A DNA stretch of 64,000 bases, taken from positions 1 to 64,000 of the forward strand of contig NZ_FQXR01000005.1 in NCBI RefSeq assembly GCF_900130025.1. Direction: 5' to 3'. Positions 1-8,760 of the stretch are shown piece by piece (position 1 is the stretch's first letter; every line of letters begins with the position of its first letter). Made by a program: the position numbers and the translations under genes. The notes beneath the pieces are model-generated. The model ran no database searches. It saw only the letters and a program-made list of their open reading frames with translations, and was not told the DNA's origin. This DNA is from Sporanaerobacter acetigenes DSM 13106 (GTDB taxonomy: Bacteria > Bacillota > Clostridia > Tissierellales > Sporanaerobacteraceae).

Positions 1-215
1 CACTATCTTCTATAGATGAATTAGATACTAAAACAAAGTATGCAATATATAAAATGGAACAAGGAGATTTCCAACCATTAATATATGACACTACATTAAA
101 TTTTACAAAATACACATTTGATGATATAAGATTAGCATATAGAGAATGCATGCCAAGTGAATTGCATTCCCTAAGAAGAAGTTTATATGAAGAAGATGAA
201 AAAAATATGATGTAA
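1..215 (+). CDS. 3' end of an unrecognised protein gene (partial)
   Basis: An open frame runs from the window edge (first full codon at 3) to TAA at 213-215, giving 71 residues with no start in view. The tail is charged and ends in Glu/Asp/Lys-rich sequence. The segment KYAIYKMEQGDF loosely recalls the YodL-type domain found in proteins of clostridial conjugative elements, which would fit the accessory nature of the next 5 kb. That resemblance is from memory and weak. No function is assigned. It lies 24 bp before another open stretch that leads into the NUDIX gene. Confidence 0.45.
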   Translation, partial: LSSIDELDTKTKYAIYKMEQGDFQPLIYDTTLNFTKYTFDDIRLAYRECMPSELHSLRRSLYEEDEKNMM

Positions 216-439
216 TTTTTAAAAATCTTTCGCATATTATGAGAATTGTTTTAATACAAAATGGAATAGATTGTTTAGATTATCATGACGTATATACAAA
301 ATTTGCTTCATTATATAATTTACCAGAATTTGATACGGAACAGTTTATTAGGGGTAAAAACAAATCACAAATATTTAATTATGCAAATATTATTGTTGAT
401 ATGATATCAAAGCCAATTAATATAAAGGAGAATAAAGAT

Positions 440-952
440 ATGGAAGGTAATAATAAAAGAATAACTTCTAGAGGTTTATTAATTATACAAGATGAAAGTG
501 GAAAAGAAAAAGAATGTTTAGCTTTAGTTCACAGATTAAAACTAAGTAAAACTAATCCAGAAATAATTGATGATTTTTTTGTAGTTCCAGGTGGTGGTGT
601 AGAAGAAGGAGAAAAGGTTGAAGAAACAGCAGTTCGTGAGATACAAGAAGAGTTAGGAATACAAGCGGAAACGATTCGATTATTGTATACTCAAGAAAAC
701 GAAACAAATATACATAACTATTTTCTTTGTAAATATGTTGATGGAAAATTTGGAAATGGCATTGGTCCAGAATTCACGGATCCTGAACATATCAAAAAAG
801 GAGGGCATTATATCCCGACACTGATTCCATTAACAGAAATATATAATACAAATTTAGTACCAAGTGAGTTAAAAAATGCTTTACAAGTTGATTTAGCTTT
901 AACAGGATTTAATATAGAGAATATTAAATATAGGGATATATCAAAAACTTAA
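440..952 (+). CDS. NUDIX hydrolase
   Basis: NUDIX enzymes cleave nucleoside diphosphates linked to another group. The Nudix box is intact at about residues 52-74 of the 170-residue product (G-x5-E-x7-REIQEELGI), so metal binding and catalysis should be possible. The substrate cannot be told from sequence. I start it at ATG 440 because AAAGGAG lies at 424-430 with good spacing. The same frame is open upstream to an ATG at 239, but that start has no visible ribosome site and its 67 extra residues resemble no NUDIX extension I know. That stretch may be a fused remnant of the preceding gene. AT-rich like the chromosome, unlike the GC-richer minus-strand genes that follow. Confidence 0.85.
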   Translation: MEGNNKRITSRGLLIIQDESGKEKECLALVHRLKLSKTNPEIIDDFFVVPGGGVEEGEKVEETAVREIQEELGIQAETIRLLYTQENETNIHNYFLCKYVDGKFGNGIGPEFTDPEHIKKGGHYIPTLIPLTEIYNTNLVPSELKNALQVDLALTGFNIENIKYRDISKT

Positions 953-1143
953 GAACAAGAAAGAGATAGGTAAAATATAATATCCATGAACGCAGCCCAC
1001 CGGCTGTGGCGATGGCTTTTGCGCTTTCTCAGGTTTTGGGCGCTGGAAGCAGTTTTTCAGTAAGCCCTAAGTAGTGTCAATTGAATAAAGAAGAACTGGA
1101 GATGCTTAATAACCTATACCATCAAAGAGGGGATGAGTGCTTC
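953..1143. other. intergenic junction with transposon-end remnant and short broken frame
   Basis: This stretch holds no complete gene. At 1053-1067 is a 15-bp sequence, TTTTTCAGTAAGCCC, matching 14 of 15 bases of the right terminal repeat of the MITE at 1927-2223, so it is probably a solo element end. From TTG 1081 a frame encodes about 22 residues (LNKEELEMLNNLYHQRG and a few more) ending at 1149. It looks like the last piece of a truncated gene. The composition jumps from AT-rich to GC-rich near 990, marking the left edge of a transferred block. Confidence 0.5.
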
Positions 1144-1896
1144 CTATAACTTTACGGCTTTCTCCCTGATTGCACGGATACACTCCTCGTAGTAAACAGC
1201 AATCGCTGCCGGATACATTGCCATGAGCTCATCGGACAGTGCATCAAGTTCCTCGTCCGTGATTGCCACAGTGCGCTTGACAGCGGCTATCATACCGCTT
1301 CTCATTTCTTCTGGGTCAAGGTTAAATTCACGAGCGAGCCCCGGTACATTGAAATTCTCCTTTTCGGTGAACCTCTTGAACTGCTGCAGCGGTGAACGAA
1401 GAAGATCGACCATTGTGCCTTCTCCCACTCTGAGGATGAGTCCCATGTCCACGATGTTGAATCCCTCTGAGAAATCGTAGGAGTAGATGTGCTCGTCGGT
1501 ACGGCTCAACTGGATCATGTCATCAAGCCGGAGCACAAGGCACAGCGCGAACTGAGCAATCAGATCTGGCTTCAATTTCTCCGGCACATCTTCCTTTTTG
1601 AATCCGCGAAGCCCGTCAATGTATTCGAGTGCGACGGCGTATTTTGATGCAAACGCTCTGTTGGGACTGAGAAGATACGCCTTCGGTGCCGGTGCGCCAA
1701 TTCTTTCCGCAAGCCAGCAGGCGACATATTCGTTGGCGGCGTTGTGGGGATATGTGTGTTTTACAAGGAACCTTCTGCCTGTGGTTTTATGTGTGGCAAT
1801 GAGGAGCGGTCCCGACATGCCGACGGTGAATCCCGGTCGATTGATAACCCGACCGTCCGTGTATGGCTCATATTTGAATTCAGATGAATCGATCAT
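1144..1896 (-). CDS. HipA-like kinase domain protein
   Basis: A 250-residue protein resembling the short stand-alone HipA-like kinase family (Pfam HipA_2 type), seen in segments such as RRFLVKH (candidate nucleotide-binding Lys), NEYVACWLAERIGAPAP and YSYDFSEGFNIVDMG. Classical HipA toxins phosphorylate aminoacyl-tRNA synthetases, but this short family has no agreed role and no HipB antitoxin lies beside it. I chose ATG at 1896 because AAGGAAG sits just upstream. A TTG eight codons earlier also fits the frame. The gene is clearly GC-richer than its surroundings, a sign of transfer. A MITE is inserted 30 bp upstream and has probably separated it from its promoter. Confidence 0.6.
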   Translation of the reverse strand: MIDSSEFKYEPYTDGRVINRPGFTVGMSGPLLIATHKTTGRRFLVKHTYPHNAANEYVACWLAERIGAPAPKAYLLSPNRAFASKYAVALEYIDGLRGFKKEDVPEKLKPDLIAQFALCLVLRLDDMIQLSRTDEHIYSYDFSEGFNIVDMGLILRVGEGTMVDLLRSPLQQFKRFTEKENFNVPGLAREFNLDPEEMRSGMIAAVKRTVAITDEELDALSDELMAMYPAAIAVYYEECIRAIREKAVKL

Positions 1897-1926
1897 AACT
1901 ACTTCCTTAACGATATTCAATAAATA

Positions 1927-2223
1927 GGGTCTACTGAAAAAGTCCCGATTTTTACCTTAGCCTAAAAATGCCTTAATATTATTCAGTTTTCATCCATTAC
2001 CACCGCTATATTCCAACTTTAGGCGCAATAAAGGATATGCCCTTATATATAGTACAACAGATACCAGGACCCAAAATGGGCACTTTAGAAGTAGCAACCC
2101 TTGATTATGGGGGTATTACGGATTAGAAAAAAGTGAAAATCCAAACCTCAGATTGCAACATTAGCAGATTTCATGTGAGAAATATTAAATATTCACAACA
2201 TATACGTGTTTTTCAGTAGGCCC
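1927..2223. mobile_element. 297-bp MITE-like element with 6-bp target duplication
   Basis: Bounded by imperfect 15-bp inverted repeats (GGGTCTACTGAAAAA at 1927-1941 and TTTTTCAGTAGGCCC at 2209-2223, 14 of 15 matching). It is flanked on both sides by TAAATA (1921-1926 and 2224-2229), a target-site duplication. The interior has no long open frame, so it is non-autonomous and would need a transposase supplied in trans. It separates the HipA-like gene from the broken regulator upstream of it. Confidence 0.8.
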
Positions 2224-2236
2224 TAAATAAAGATAA

Positions 2237-2281
2237 CGAGCAACAGGTTATGAATCTTCATGACTTTGCTGCTCGTTTTTT
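2237..2281 (+). terminator. hairpin with T-run
   Basis: ACGAGCA at 2237-2243 pairs with TGCTCGT at 2269-2275 and the stem continues inward with one mismatch. A T-run follows on the plus strand. It sits directly behind the stop of the minus-strand pseudogene, so it may protect that gene from transcription entering from the left. In the minus direction the T-run is weak. Confidence 0.55.
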
Positions 2282-2283
2282 AT

Positions 2284-3457
2284 TCAACAATTCACTTTCC
2301 AGTATCCAGCTTTATTGGAGCCTACACGTTTGAGCAATTTAAGTCCCTTTAGCTTTTTGATGGCTCTTTCCACAGTTCCAGCGCCAATTCCAATGGAAGC
2401 GGCGATTGTCGGTTTCGTTGCGCGGGGATTCGTCTTAAGGAATTGCAGCATTCTTTTTTCCGTTTCAGAAAGAGTTATCGCTCCATTTATCACTCCATTG
2501 TTTGGAGCGATAATGTCCGGGCCGACGGTGGCGGTCGCAACTTCAGACAACGGGATCGTAATGCGGAACACATCTCCCTCGACAAACTGCGGTTCCCCAC
2601 CGGAATACATCTTCGTATATTTGTAAGTGTTTCTCATGCCTGAGCCGAGTTCGTCAGCCAGACCGATTTCGCGGAAAACCTTTGATATCGGTGGATTCTT
2701 CGGGAACGGCTCAAATGTTGCAAGACTCAATGCCCCGTGACCCGTGCGAAAGGTTTGCATTTTCTGTGTATATGCGATTCCTCTCAATGACAAGTTTCGC
2801 AACATACGCATTTGAGAAATCACGATGAGCGAGAAGGTTGGAAACGATCTCACGCAGAATATTGTCCCTTGCGCTGACACTTTGGATTCCATCCAAATGG
2901 AAAGTATCATTCAAGTGCTTTCTGCCAAACGCCATCAGTCGATCATAGCTTTCAATGAGATTGGTGATGACCACATCACGGTCATCATAGCGGTCGGTGT
3001 TGAATATACGGAAGATGGCATCTGTCTTATGCTGCGGCAAAACGGACATGATTGTATTGTCGGTTCCGAAGAGTAGAATTGCGGCAATCGTAACGCCTTC
3101 TTTCTGCGTGTGCTCATCGGTAAGAATCAGTCCTGCGCTGCGCAACAAAGCCTCATCCGACATGGAACGCCATGGGTGCTCTTTTTCACGGATACGAGTC
3201 ATGTTTCTTGCCCGCTCAATCAGGTCGGGGCGGAGTGCATCCATTCCAAAGCCTGTGACCTTATTCACGAAATAACTGCCGCTTTTCCGCGCATATAATT
3301 GATACACCTCGTCCGAATGATGGGTAATGTCAATATCAGACTCGTGGTTACGATCATAGATGCGGCTGTTACACCGGCAAACATCATGTGAAACCGGCAC
3401 ACGGATATAAAGGATGCGCTTTCCGTCCGCCTCATATTCAACAGTGTAAATGTCAAC
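2284..3457 (-). pseudogene. AlbA_2/Schlafen-type ATP-binding transcriptional regulator, frameshifted and 5'-truncated
   Basis: Two overlapping frames together give one protein. The upstream frame reads RIYDRNHESDIDIT through SARDNILREIVSNLLAHRDFS. The downstream frame reads FPKNPPISKVFREIGLADE and LGSGMRNTYKYTKMYSGG, then a C-terminal winged-helix-like part (ATKPTIAASIGIGAGTVERA). This order is typical of the long AlbA_2-domain putative regulators of Firmicutes. The frame breaks at the GGG run read from 2743-2741; removing one G restores a smooth join. The N-terminal AlbA_2 domain itself is missing: the frame meets a stop inside the palindrome beginning at 3446. GC-rich like the HipA-like gene downstream, so both probably arrived together and then decayed. 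Confidence 0.75.
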
Positions 3458-3501
3458 TCAAAAATGTACATTTTGAGATTCTAAAAATTGTACATTTTTG
3501 A
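3445..3501. repeat. left part of a long palindrome split by the insertion sequence
   Basis: Removing the insertion sequence and one copy of its target duplication rejoins 3445-3501 with 5191-5203. The result is a near-perfect palindrome with 26-bp arms (3445-3470 against 3489-3501 plus 5191-5203) and an 18-nt loop. Such paired ends (CTCAAAAATGTACA motif) look like the terminal repeats of an IS21-type element or a MITE, which I cannot confirm without a search. It marks the exact point where the regulator pseudogene is truncated. Confidence 0.65.
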
Positions 3502-5182
3502 GGTTCTTCCTCATAATCGGTTATTATGCTACAGTTCATCACATGATATAATATAGATGGGTGATAATAATGACAATGAAATCTAAACTAATCAAAGATA
3601 TGTTTCCAGGCTATTTGGAGGAAATTAACGTTGATACCGCTGAAGATAAAATAACAATATACTTTAATAGTAAGAGAAACACATGCAACTGCCCATCTTG
3701 TAATACAGCATCTTCTATTGTATCTACTTACTTTACTAGAAAGATACAAGATTTAAATATTATAGAGAAACCTTTATTTTTAGTAATTAGACTTGCAAAA
3801 TATAGATGTGAAAATCCAGATTGTAGTACAAAAATATTTAGTGAAAATATAAATGAATTTGCTGAAACAAAGGCTCGAAGAACCAATAGATTAAATGAAT
3901 TATTAACTAAATTTTCTTTAACGCAAAGTGCTGAAGCTGCTGCTAGAAGATGTAATGATATAAATATAAAGGTGTCTGGAGATACTCTCTTGAGGCTTTC
4001 TAAGAAATATGAACACCTAATTAATAAAGAATATATTCAATCTATTGGAATCGATGATTTTGCCTTTAAAAAAACATCATTATGGAACAGTTATAGTAAA
4101 TTTAGATACTGGAAAAATAATTGATATATTAGATACTAGAGATCCAGATGAAATCCAGAAAGCATTATCTGAATATCCAAATCTCCACACTATTTCCAGA
4201 GATAGAGGTTATTCTTATAAAGTAGTATCTAAGGAATGTGATCATATAGCAGATAGATTTCATTTGATTATGAATTTAAGTGAAGCCATATCAAAAGAAA
4301 TAAAAAGTAAAATCCCTATGTATATTAATATCACCAAAGAACGAAATGAGATAATAAGCATAGATAGCAAAGATGTTAAGATAGAATACACAGATAAGCA
4401 GAAGGAAAAACAAAAATTAATATTAGAAATAAAAAAGGAATCCGCTAAAGGAAAATCTGATAGAAGTATTGCAAAGGAGTATGGGATAGATAGAAGGACA
4501 GTAGCAAAATATATTAATGTTACTGATGTAGAAGGTTCCAGTGTTTATAATACTAGCAACAGAAATTATAGTTATCTTGACTCCTATAAAGATGAGATAA
4601 CGAAATTGTATTCTCTTAACCAAAATGCTTCTGAGGTCTATAGGATCCTTAAAGGAAGAGAAATAAGTCTAACATATTCAAATCTTAAACATTATATCTC
4701 AAAAATAAAAGATTCTGATATGATAAAAGAAAACAATGGGATTAAATGTCAAGGGATTGAGAAAATAAGTAGAAGTCAGGTCATTAAATATATATTTAAT
4801 TGGAAGTACAATGAGGAGATAACTATTTACATTGATGAAATACTTGAAATATATCCATTATTAAAGCTATATAAAATGTTTTATCAAAGGTTTAGAGAAT
4901 ATTTAATAAACCTAAACACCCTATGCTTTGTAAATTTAATAAATTCTAAATATGAAGATAGCTGTATAAATAAATTTATAGCACCTTTGAAAACAGATTT
5001 GGAAGCGGTAATAAATGCAGCATCATATGGGATAAGCAATGGTATAACTGAAGGAAGTGTAAACAAGATTAAACAAATAAAAAGGGATATGTATGGTAGA
5101 GCAAGCTATGAGCTATTAAGAAAGAAAGTCATATATCAATCCTTATTTTCTTGATGGAATTAACCGATTATGAGGAAGAACC
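3502..5182 (+). mobile_element. ISL3-family insertion sequence, 1681 bp
   Basis: Perfect 22-bp terminal inverted repeats lie at 3502-3523 and 5161-5182 (beginning GGTTCTTCCTCATAATCGG). The flanks carry identical 8-bp ATTTTTGA at 3494-3501 and 5183-5190. The 8-bp duplication and the transposase type both fit the ISL3 family. The perfect ends and duplication point to a recent insertion, though the transposase frame is interrupted. Confidence 0.93.
3561..5154 (+). pseudogene. ISL3-family transposase, frameshifted at an A7 run
   Basis: The first frame (3561-4124) encodes the zinc-finger N-terminus, with CNCPSC and CENPDC, and reaches the first DDE aspartates in GIDDFAFKK. The second (frame open from 4045, ending 5154) continues with YGTVIVNLDTGKIIDI, SRDRGYSYK, an ADRFHLIMNL segment and the C-terminal NGITEGSVNKIKQIKRDMYG carrying the expected glutamate. 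The break is at seven A residues at 4069-4075; six would give one continuous protein of about 530 residues. A single-base insertion is the simplest reading. Transcriptional slippage on A7 could still make some full-length enzyme. Start GTG 3561 or ATG 3570. Confidence 0.88.
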
Positions 5183-5203
5183 ATTTTTGAGTTGACATTT
5201 ACA
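5183..5203. repeat. right target duplication and remaining arm of the split palindrome
   Basis: 5183-5190 repeats ATTTTTGA from 3494-3501, and 5191-5203 completes the right arm of the palindrome begun at 3445. Beyond it the sequence returns to native AT-rich chromosome with no gene until 5389. Confidence 0.7.
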
Positions 5204-5388
5204 AATATATGACATATCTATTTGGATTCTAGACTACCTATAAGGAATTGAAATCTATCTATGAATATGAAATGTTTTAGAGATAAATGAGTAAAAATGA
5301 CAGTGTTTGAATATATGTGGATGTTGCAAAAAATTCTTGATATAATAAAATTGGAAAAATAATATAAGGAACATATGGAGATGATACT

Positions 5389-6174
5389 TTGACAATTAAA
5401 TTTGGAATGCCTACATTGATAGGAAAAAGGAGTATTTTAGGAAATGTTTTTTTGTGCAAGGAACTTGGATTGGATTTTATTGAGCTTAATATGAATTTGC
5501 CTTATTGTATGCCTAATAGCAATACATCTTATGAATTGTTGAAAATTCGAAAAGAATATGGTATAGAATTTACTTTACATTTTCCTGAAGATATTGATTT
5601 TGGCTGTTTTTATGAAGAAATAAGGCAGGCAAATATTAGATTATTTAAAAATATTGCTACATGGGGAGCTGAGTTTGGAGTTAAAAAAATAAATATTCAT
5701 TTGAATCCGGGAATATATTTTACATTGCCAGATGAAAAAATATTTGTATATGAAAAAAATAGTGAATTATTTATGGAAAACCTTATAGATTCCTTAAGTC
5801 AAATAGTCCAAATTGCAAAACCCTTAGGAATATTAGTGTGCATTGAAAATATGCAAATAAAAGGATTTGTTGAAGAGACTTTTAAAAAATTAGCTAGTGT
5901 ACCGGATGTTTATTTTACATGGGATGTAGGGCATGATGCTATGTGGGGATACAAAATAGAAAAGATATACACAAAATATCCACACAAAGTTAAGCATATG
6001 CATCTACATGATTATAATGGGAAAAGTGATCATCAGCCACTTTTTACAGGAGAAATTCCATTGGAGGAAAGATTAAGATTTGCTTACGAAAATAATTTGA
6101 CTGTAGTCATAGAAACTAAAACTGAATCAGTTTTGAAGCAATCAGTGGAATTATTGCGTCTAAAGCATTTATAG
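5389..6174 (+). CDS. TIM-barrel sugar phosphate isomerase/epimerase family protein
   Basis: 261 residues with the layout of the xylose-isomerase-like (AP endonuclease 2) TIM-barrel family. Metal-site-like segments occur at strand ends: FTLHFPEDI, INIHLNPG, VCIENMQIKG, YFTWDVGHDAMWG, KHMHLHDYNG and TVVIETK. The Glu, Asp and His residues in the last four are where this family binds its divalent metal. The substrate is unknown. The start is TTG at 5389, supported by GGAG at 5377-5380. It stands alone between the mobile patch and a convergent CDF exporter. A second member of the same family lies at 25908. Confidence 0.8.
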   Translation: MTIKFGMPTLIGKRSILGNVFLCKELGLDFIELNMNLPYCMPNSNTSYELLKIRKEYGIEFTLHFPEDIDFGCFYEEIRQANIRLFKNIATWGAEFGVKKINIHLNPGIYFTLPDEKIFVYEKNSELFMENLIDSLSQIVQIAKPLGILVCIENMQIKGFVEETFKKLASVPDVYFTWDVGHDAMWGYKIEKIYTKYPHKVKHMHLHDYNGKSDHQPLFTGEIPLEERLRFAYENNLTVVIETKTESVLKQSVELLRLKHL

Positions 6175-6176
6175 GA

Positions 6177-6213
6177 ACACAAGGGGACACAGGAGTGAAC
6201 CGTCCCCTTGTGT
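6177..6213. repeat. REP-like hairpin at convergent gene ends
   Basis: 12-bp arms ACACAAGGGGAC (6177-6188) and GTCCCCTTGTGT (6202-6213). The minus strand contains GGGGACGGTTC, the core also seen inside the gene at 26628-26658. The downstream TTCTTGTGTTTT resembles the tails of the hairpins at 54912 and 56156. It lies between the convergent stops at 6174 and 6224 and may act as a bidirectional terminator. Confidence 0.7.
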
Positions 6214-6223
6214 TTCTTGTGTT

Positions 6224-7399
6224 TTAGTATTCTTTATCTATTGTTATGATGCAGTTATATTGTGGGCTATTCTTTTTTATGGCATTGGAAATATCAAGTT
6301 TTATGTCTTCCTCTGTAATGTCTTTACTCAATTTGTTTCCATCTACCACAATGTCGAATATGAGATTTTTTTTATCTCCTTTTCCAACTATTCTAAAATC
6401 ATGCATAGATTTTATTGTTGTATTGCCTTTGATTATTTTTTCTACTTCATTTCTAGCTTCTACAATTTCTTTTGTATCCATACAAATAGGATCCATGTGA
6501 ATCACCAAATGCAATTCGAGTTTTTTACTGAGTTCTCTTTCCGCTTTGTCAATTACTTCATGAATAGCCATTACATTAACGTTTGAAGGAAATTCTGCAT
6601 GGATTGAAGCCATAGTTCTTCCAGGACCATAGTTGTGAATGATTAAGTCGTGGACACCAGTTATATATTCATATGAGAGTACGCCATTCTTTATGGAATT
6701 TATAAGTTCTTCGCTAGGAGCTTCACCAATCAAAGGATTTATAGTTTCTTTTACTAGATTGAATCCTGCATAGAGTATGGCAATAGCTACTAAAACTCCT
6801 ATGTACCCGTCAATGGGTATATCAGTGAATAAGGATGCCAACAAAGATATTGCTACTACAGAGGTAGTGAAAACATCACCTAAAGCATCTGTAGAGGTAG
6901 CTTTAAGAGCAGATGAAGAAATTTTGTCTCCCAGTTTTTTATTGAATATACTTAGCCAAACCTTAAAGAGGATTGAAACCAACAAAATGATAAAAGGTAT
7001 CCATTCAAATACTACAGCTTGAGGATTCATGATACGATTGATAGAAGTCTTTATAAATTGAAATCCTACCAACATGACCATAAAAGCAACAATCAAAGCA
7101 GATAAGTATTCTATTCTGCCATGACCATAAGGATGTTCTTTGTCAGGTGGTAAACTTGAGAGTTTAAATCCTACAATTGTAATAATAGAAGAAGCTGCAT
7201 CGGATAGATTGTTAAATGCATCTGCCAAAACAGCTATTGAGGAGACTATAATCCCTATAGTCAATTTAATTATAAATAGAATCAAGTTGACTATAATTCC
7301 AACTATTCCAGCTAGATAGCCAACTTTACCTCTAACTACATTATCCGAAAAATCAGTATTTCCCTTTGTTGCAAATTTCAATAAAAAATCTGTTATCAT
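6224..7399 (-). CDS. cation diffusion facilitator (CDF) family metal exporter
   Basis: A 391-residue integral membrane antiporter expected to move a divalent metal (Zn, Mn, Fe, Co or Ni) out of the cytoplasm in exchange for protons. About six membrane segments fill the first 215 residues. The metal-site motifs are present: DAFNNLSDAASS in the second helix, HPYGHGRIEYLSAL after it, and TDALGDVFTT in the fifth. The cytoplasmic dimerisation domain follows, with the HDLIIHNYGPG and LHLVIHMDP segments typical of this part. Family position does not settle the metal, although the DxxxD/NxxxD pattern is more Mn/Fe-like than Zn-like. Transcribed toward the isomerase; monocistronic. Confidence 0.93.
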   Translation of the reverse strand: MITDFLLKFATKGNTDFSDNVVRGKVGYLAGIVGIIVNLILFIIKLTIGIIVSSIAVLADAFNNLSDAASSIITIVGFKLSSLPPDKEHPYGHGRIEYLSALIVAFMVMLVGFQFIKTSINRIMNPQAVVFEWIPFIILLVSILFKVWLSIFNKKLGDKISSSALKATSTDALGDVFTTSVVAISLLASLFTDIPIDGYIGVLVAIAILYAGFNLVKETINPLIGEAPSEELINSIKNGVLSYEYITGVHDLIIHNYGPGRTMASIHAEFPSNVNVMAIHEVIDKAERELSKKLELHLVIHMDPICMDTKEIVEARNEVEKIIKGNTTIKSMHDFRIVGKGDKKNLIFDIVVDGNKLSKDITEEDIKLDISNAIKKNSPQYNCIITIDKEY

Positions 7400-7620
7400 A
7401 AAGTACCCTCCAAATTATTATGATCAATATTACAACAATTATATCATATTTTTATGTAAATGAATCTCATTGAATAATTCATGAAAATATATAAGGATTT
7501 ATAAGTTTTGCCTATGATATGTACAGTGTTCATCAAATATATCAATATTGCTAATTTTGTCGGATTTTCATGATATAATTTTAATGCTTTGAAGTACATA
7601 AATTAAAGGAGGAGTTGTTT

Positions 7621-8757
7621 ATGAAAAATAAAACATATGTAGCGATTGTGTTAGTATTAGCTTTATTTATCATTCAAGCTATACCAGCTTTTGCTAGTGA
7701 CAATGCAAAGTCAAACAAAACTAAACTAATTGTGGATGGACAAGAAGTTGATGTAAATGCTTTCATTCTTGATGGGACAACTTATGCACCTTTACGTTAT
7801 ATGGTTGAACAATTTGGTGGAAATGTAGAATACAAGGATGGAAAGGTTTATGTAAACAAGGGCAAAACTACAGAGAAAAAAGCACCTGTTAAAGTTACAA
7901 CTTTAATAGAAAATTCCAATGCTTCACATCCTGAATTAGATAATGAATTTGGTATTTCTATGTACATTGAAACAGAAGATGGAAACATCCTATTTGATAC
8001 AGCTAAAACAGGAAAGTTTCTTGAAAATGCAAAGAAATTAAATATTGATATGAGTAAAACTGATTACATGATTTTAAGCCATGAACATTATGACCACTGT
8101 GGTGGCGTGAAGCCTTTTTATGAGAATGTTAAACCAAACAATTGTACTTTTTGTGTAAAGGATAGCTTCTTTAAATATCCAGGCAAATATCATTATCAAG
8201 AAAAACCTGGTCCAAAGCTTGATTTTACAGATGGAACTCCAGGACATACTGCTATAGGTATAGATTTTGATGAAGCATATTTAAAGGGAAAAGGTGTAAA
8301 AATTGAGTATATTGATGTAGATGAATATAAACTTAATGATCAGATAACTATTTTCTCAAATTTTGATAGAAATTATGAAAAACTAAATACTTCAATGCAA
8401 GTTAAAACAGCTGAAGGATATAAAACAGACGAATTTGTAGAAGAGGTAGCAATAGCTATTGATACAAACAAGGGAATTGTTATATTAACAGGATGTTCTC
8501 ACAATGGGATCATGAATATAGTAGATACTATACATAGGAGAACGGGCAAGAATATATATGCTGTTATAGGTAGAACTCATTTAATAGATGCAGATGAAGC
8601 ACGAATAGAAAAAACAATTCAATACTTTAGAGATTTAGGAGTTGAAAAAGTAGGAGTATCCCACTGTACAGGGCCAAAAGCAATAGAAATGTTTCAAAGG
8701 ATAGCTCCAGATATGAGTTTTGTTAATAGTACAGGAACAGTTTTAGAATTTAAATAG
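7621..8757 (+). CDS. secreted metallo-beta-lactamase-fold hydrolase with copper-amine-oxidase-N stalk domain
   Basis: A 378-residue exported protein. Residues 1-25 form a signal peptide (AIPAFAS cleavage region). Residues about 33-80 match the copper amine oxidase N-terminal-like domain, common on clostridial envelope proteins (KLIVDGQEVDVNAFI then TTYAPLRYMVEQFGG). The rest is a metallo-beta-lactamase fold of the COG1237 type, with SHEHYDHCGG, ILTGCSHNGI and IGRTHLIDADE. It should bind metal and hydrolyse an unknown substrate outside the membrane. I start at ATG 7621, eight bases after AAAGGAGG. An in-frame TTG at 7615 is too close to that site. A strong terminator follows. Confidence 0.88.
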   Translation: MKNKTYVAIVLVLALFIIQAIPAFASDNAKSNKTKLIVDGQEVDVNAFILDGTTYAPLRYMVEQFGGNVEYKDGKVYVNKGKTTEKKAPVKVTTLIENSNASHPELDNEFGISMYIETEDGNILFDTAKTGKFLENAKKLNIDMSKTDYMILSHEHYDHCGGVKPFYENVKPNNCTFCVKDSFFKYPGKYHYQEKPGPKLDFTDGTPGHTAIGIDFDEAYLKGKGVKIEYIDVDEYKLNDQITIFSNFDRNYEKLNTSMQVKTAEGYKTDEFVEEVAIAIDTNKGIVILTGCSHNGIMNIVDTIHRRTGKNIYAVIGRTHLIDADEARIEKTIQYFRDLGVEKVGVSHCTGPKAIEMFQRIAPDMSFVNSTGTVLEFK

Positions 8758-8760
8758 AAA

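Noticed and set aside
239-439. Extending the NUDIX gene to ATG 239
   Set aside because: No ribosome site precedes it, whereas AAAGGAG precedes ATG 440. The extra residues do not look like part of the fold.
1144-1896. Toxin-antitoxin HipBA module
   Set aside because: No HipB-like helix-turn-helix gene is adjacent, and the protein is of the short HipA-like type rather than full HipA.
1223-1927. Open frames on the plus strand opposite the HipA-like gene
   Set aside because: They mirror the GC-rich coding strand, carry no recognisable domains and lack ribosome sites.
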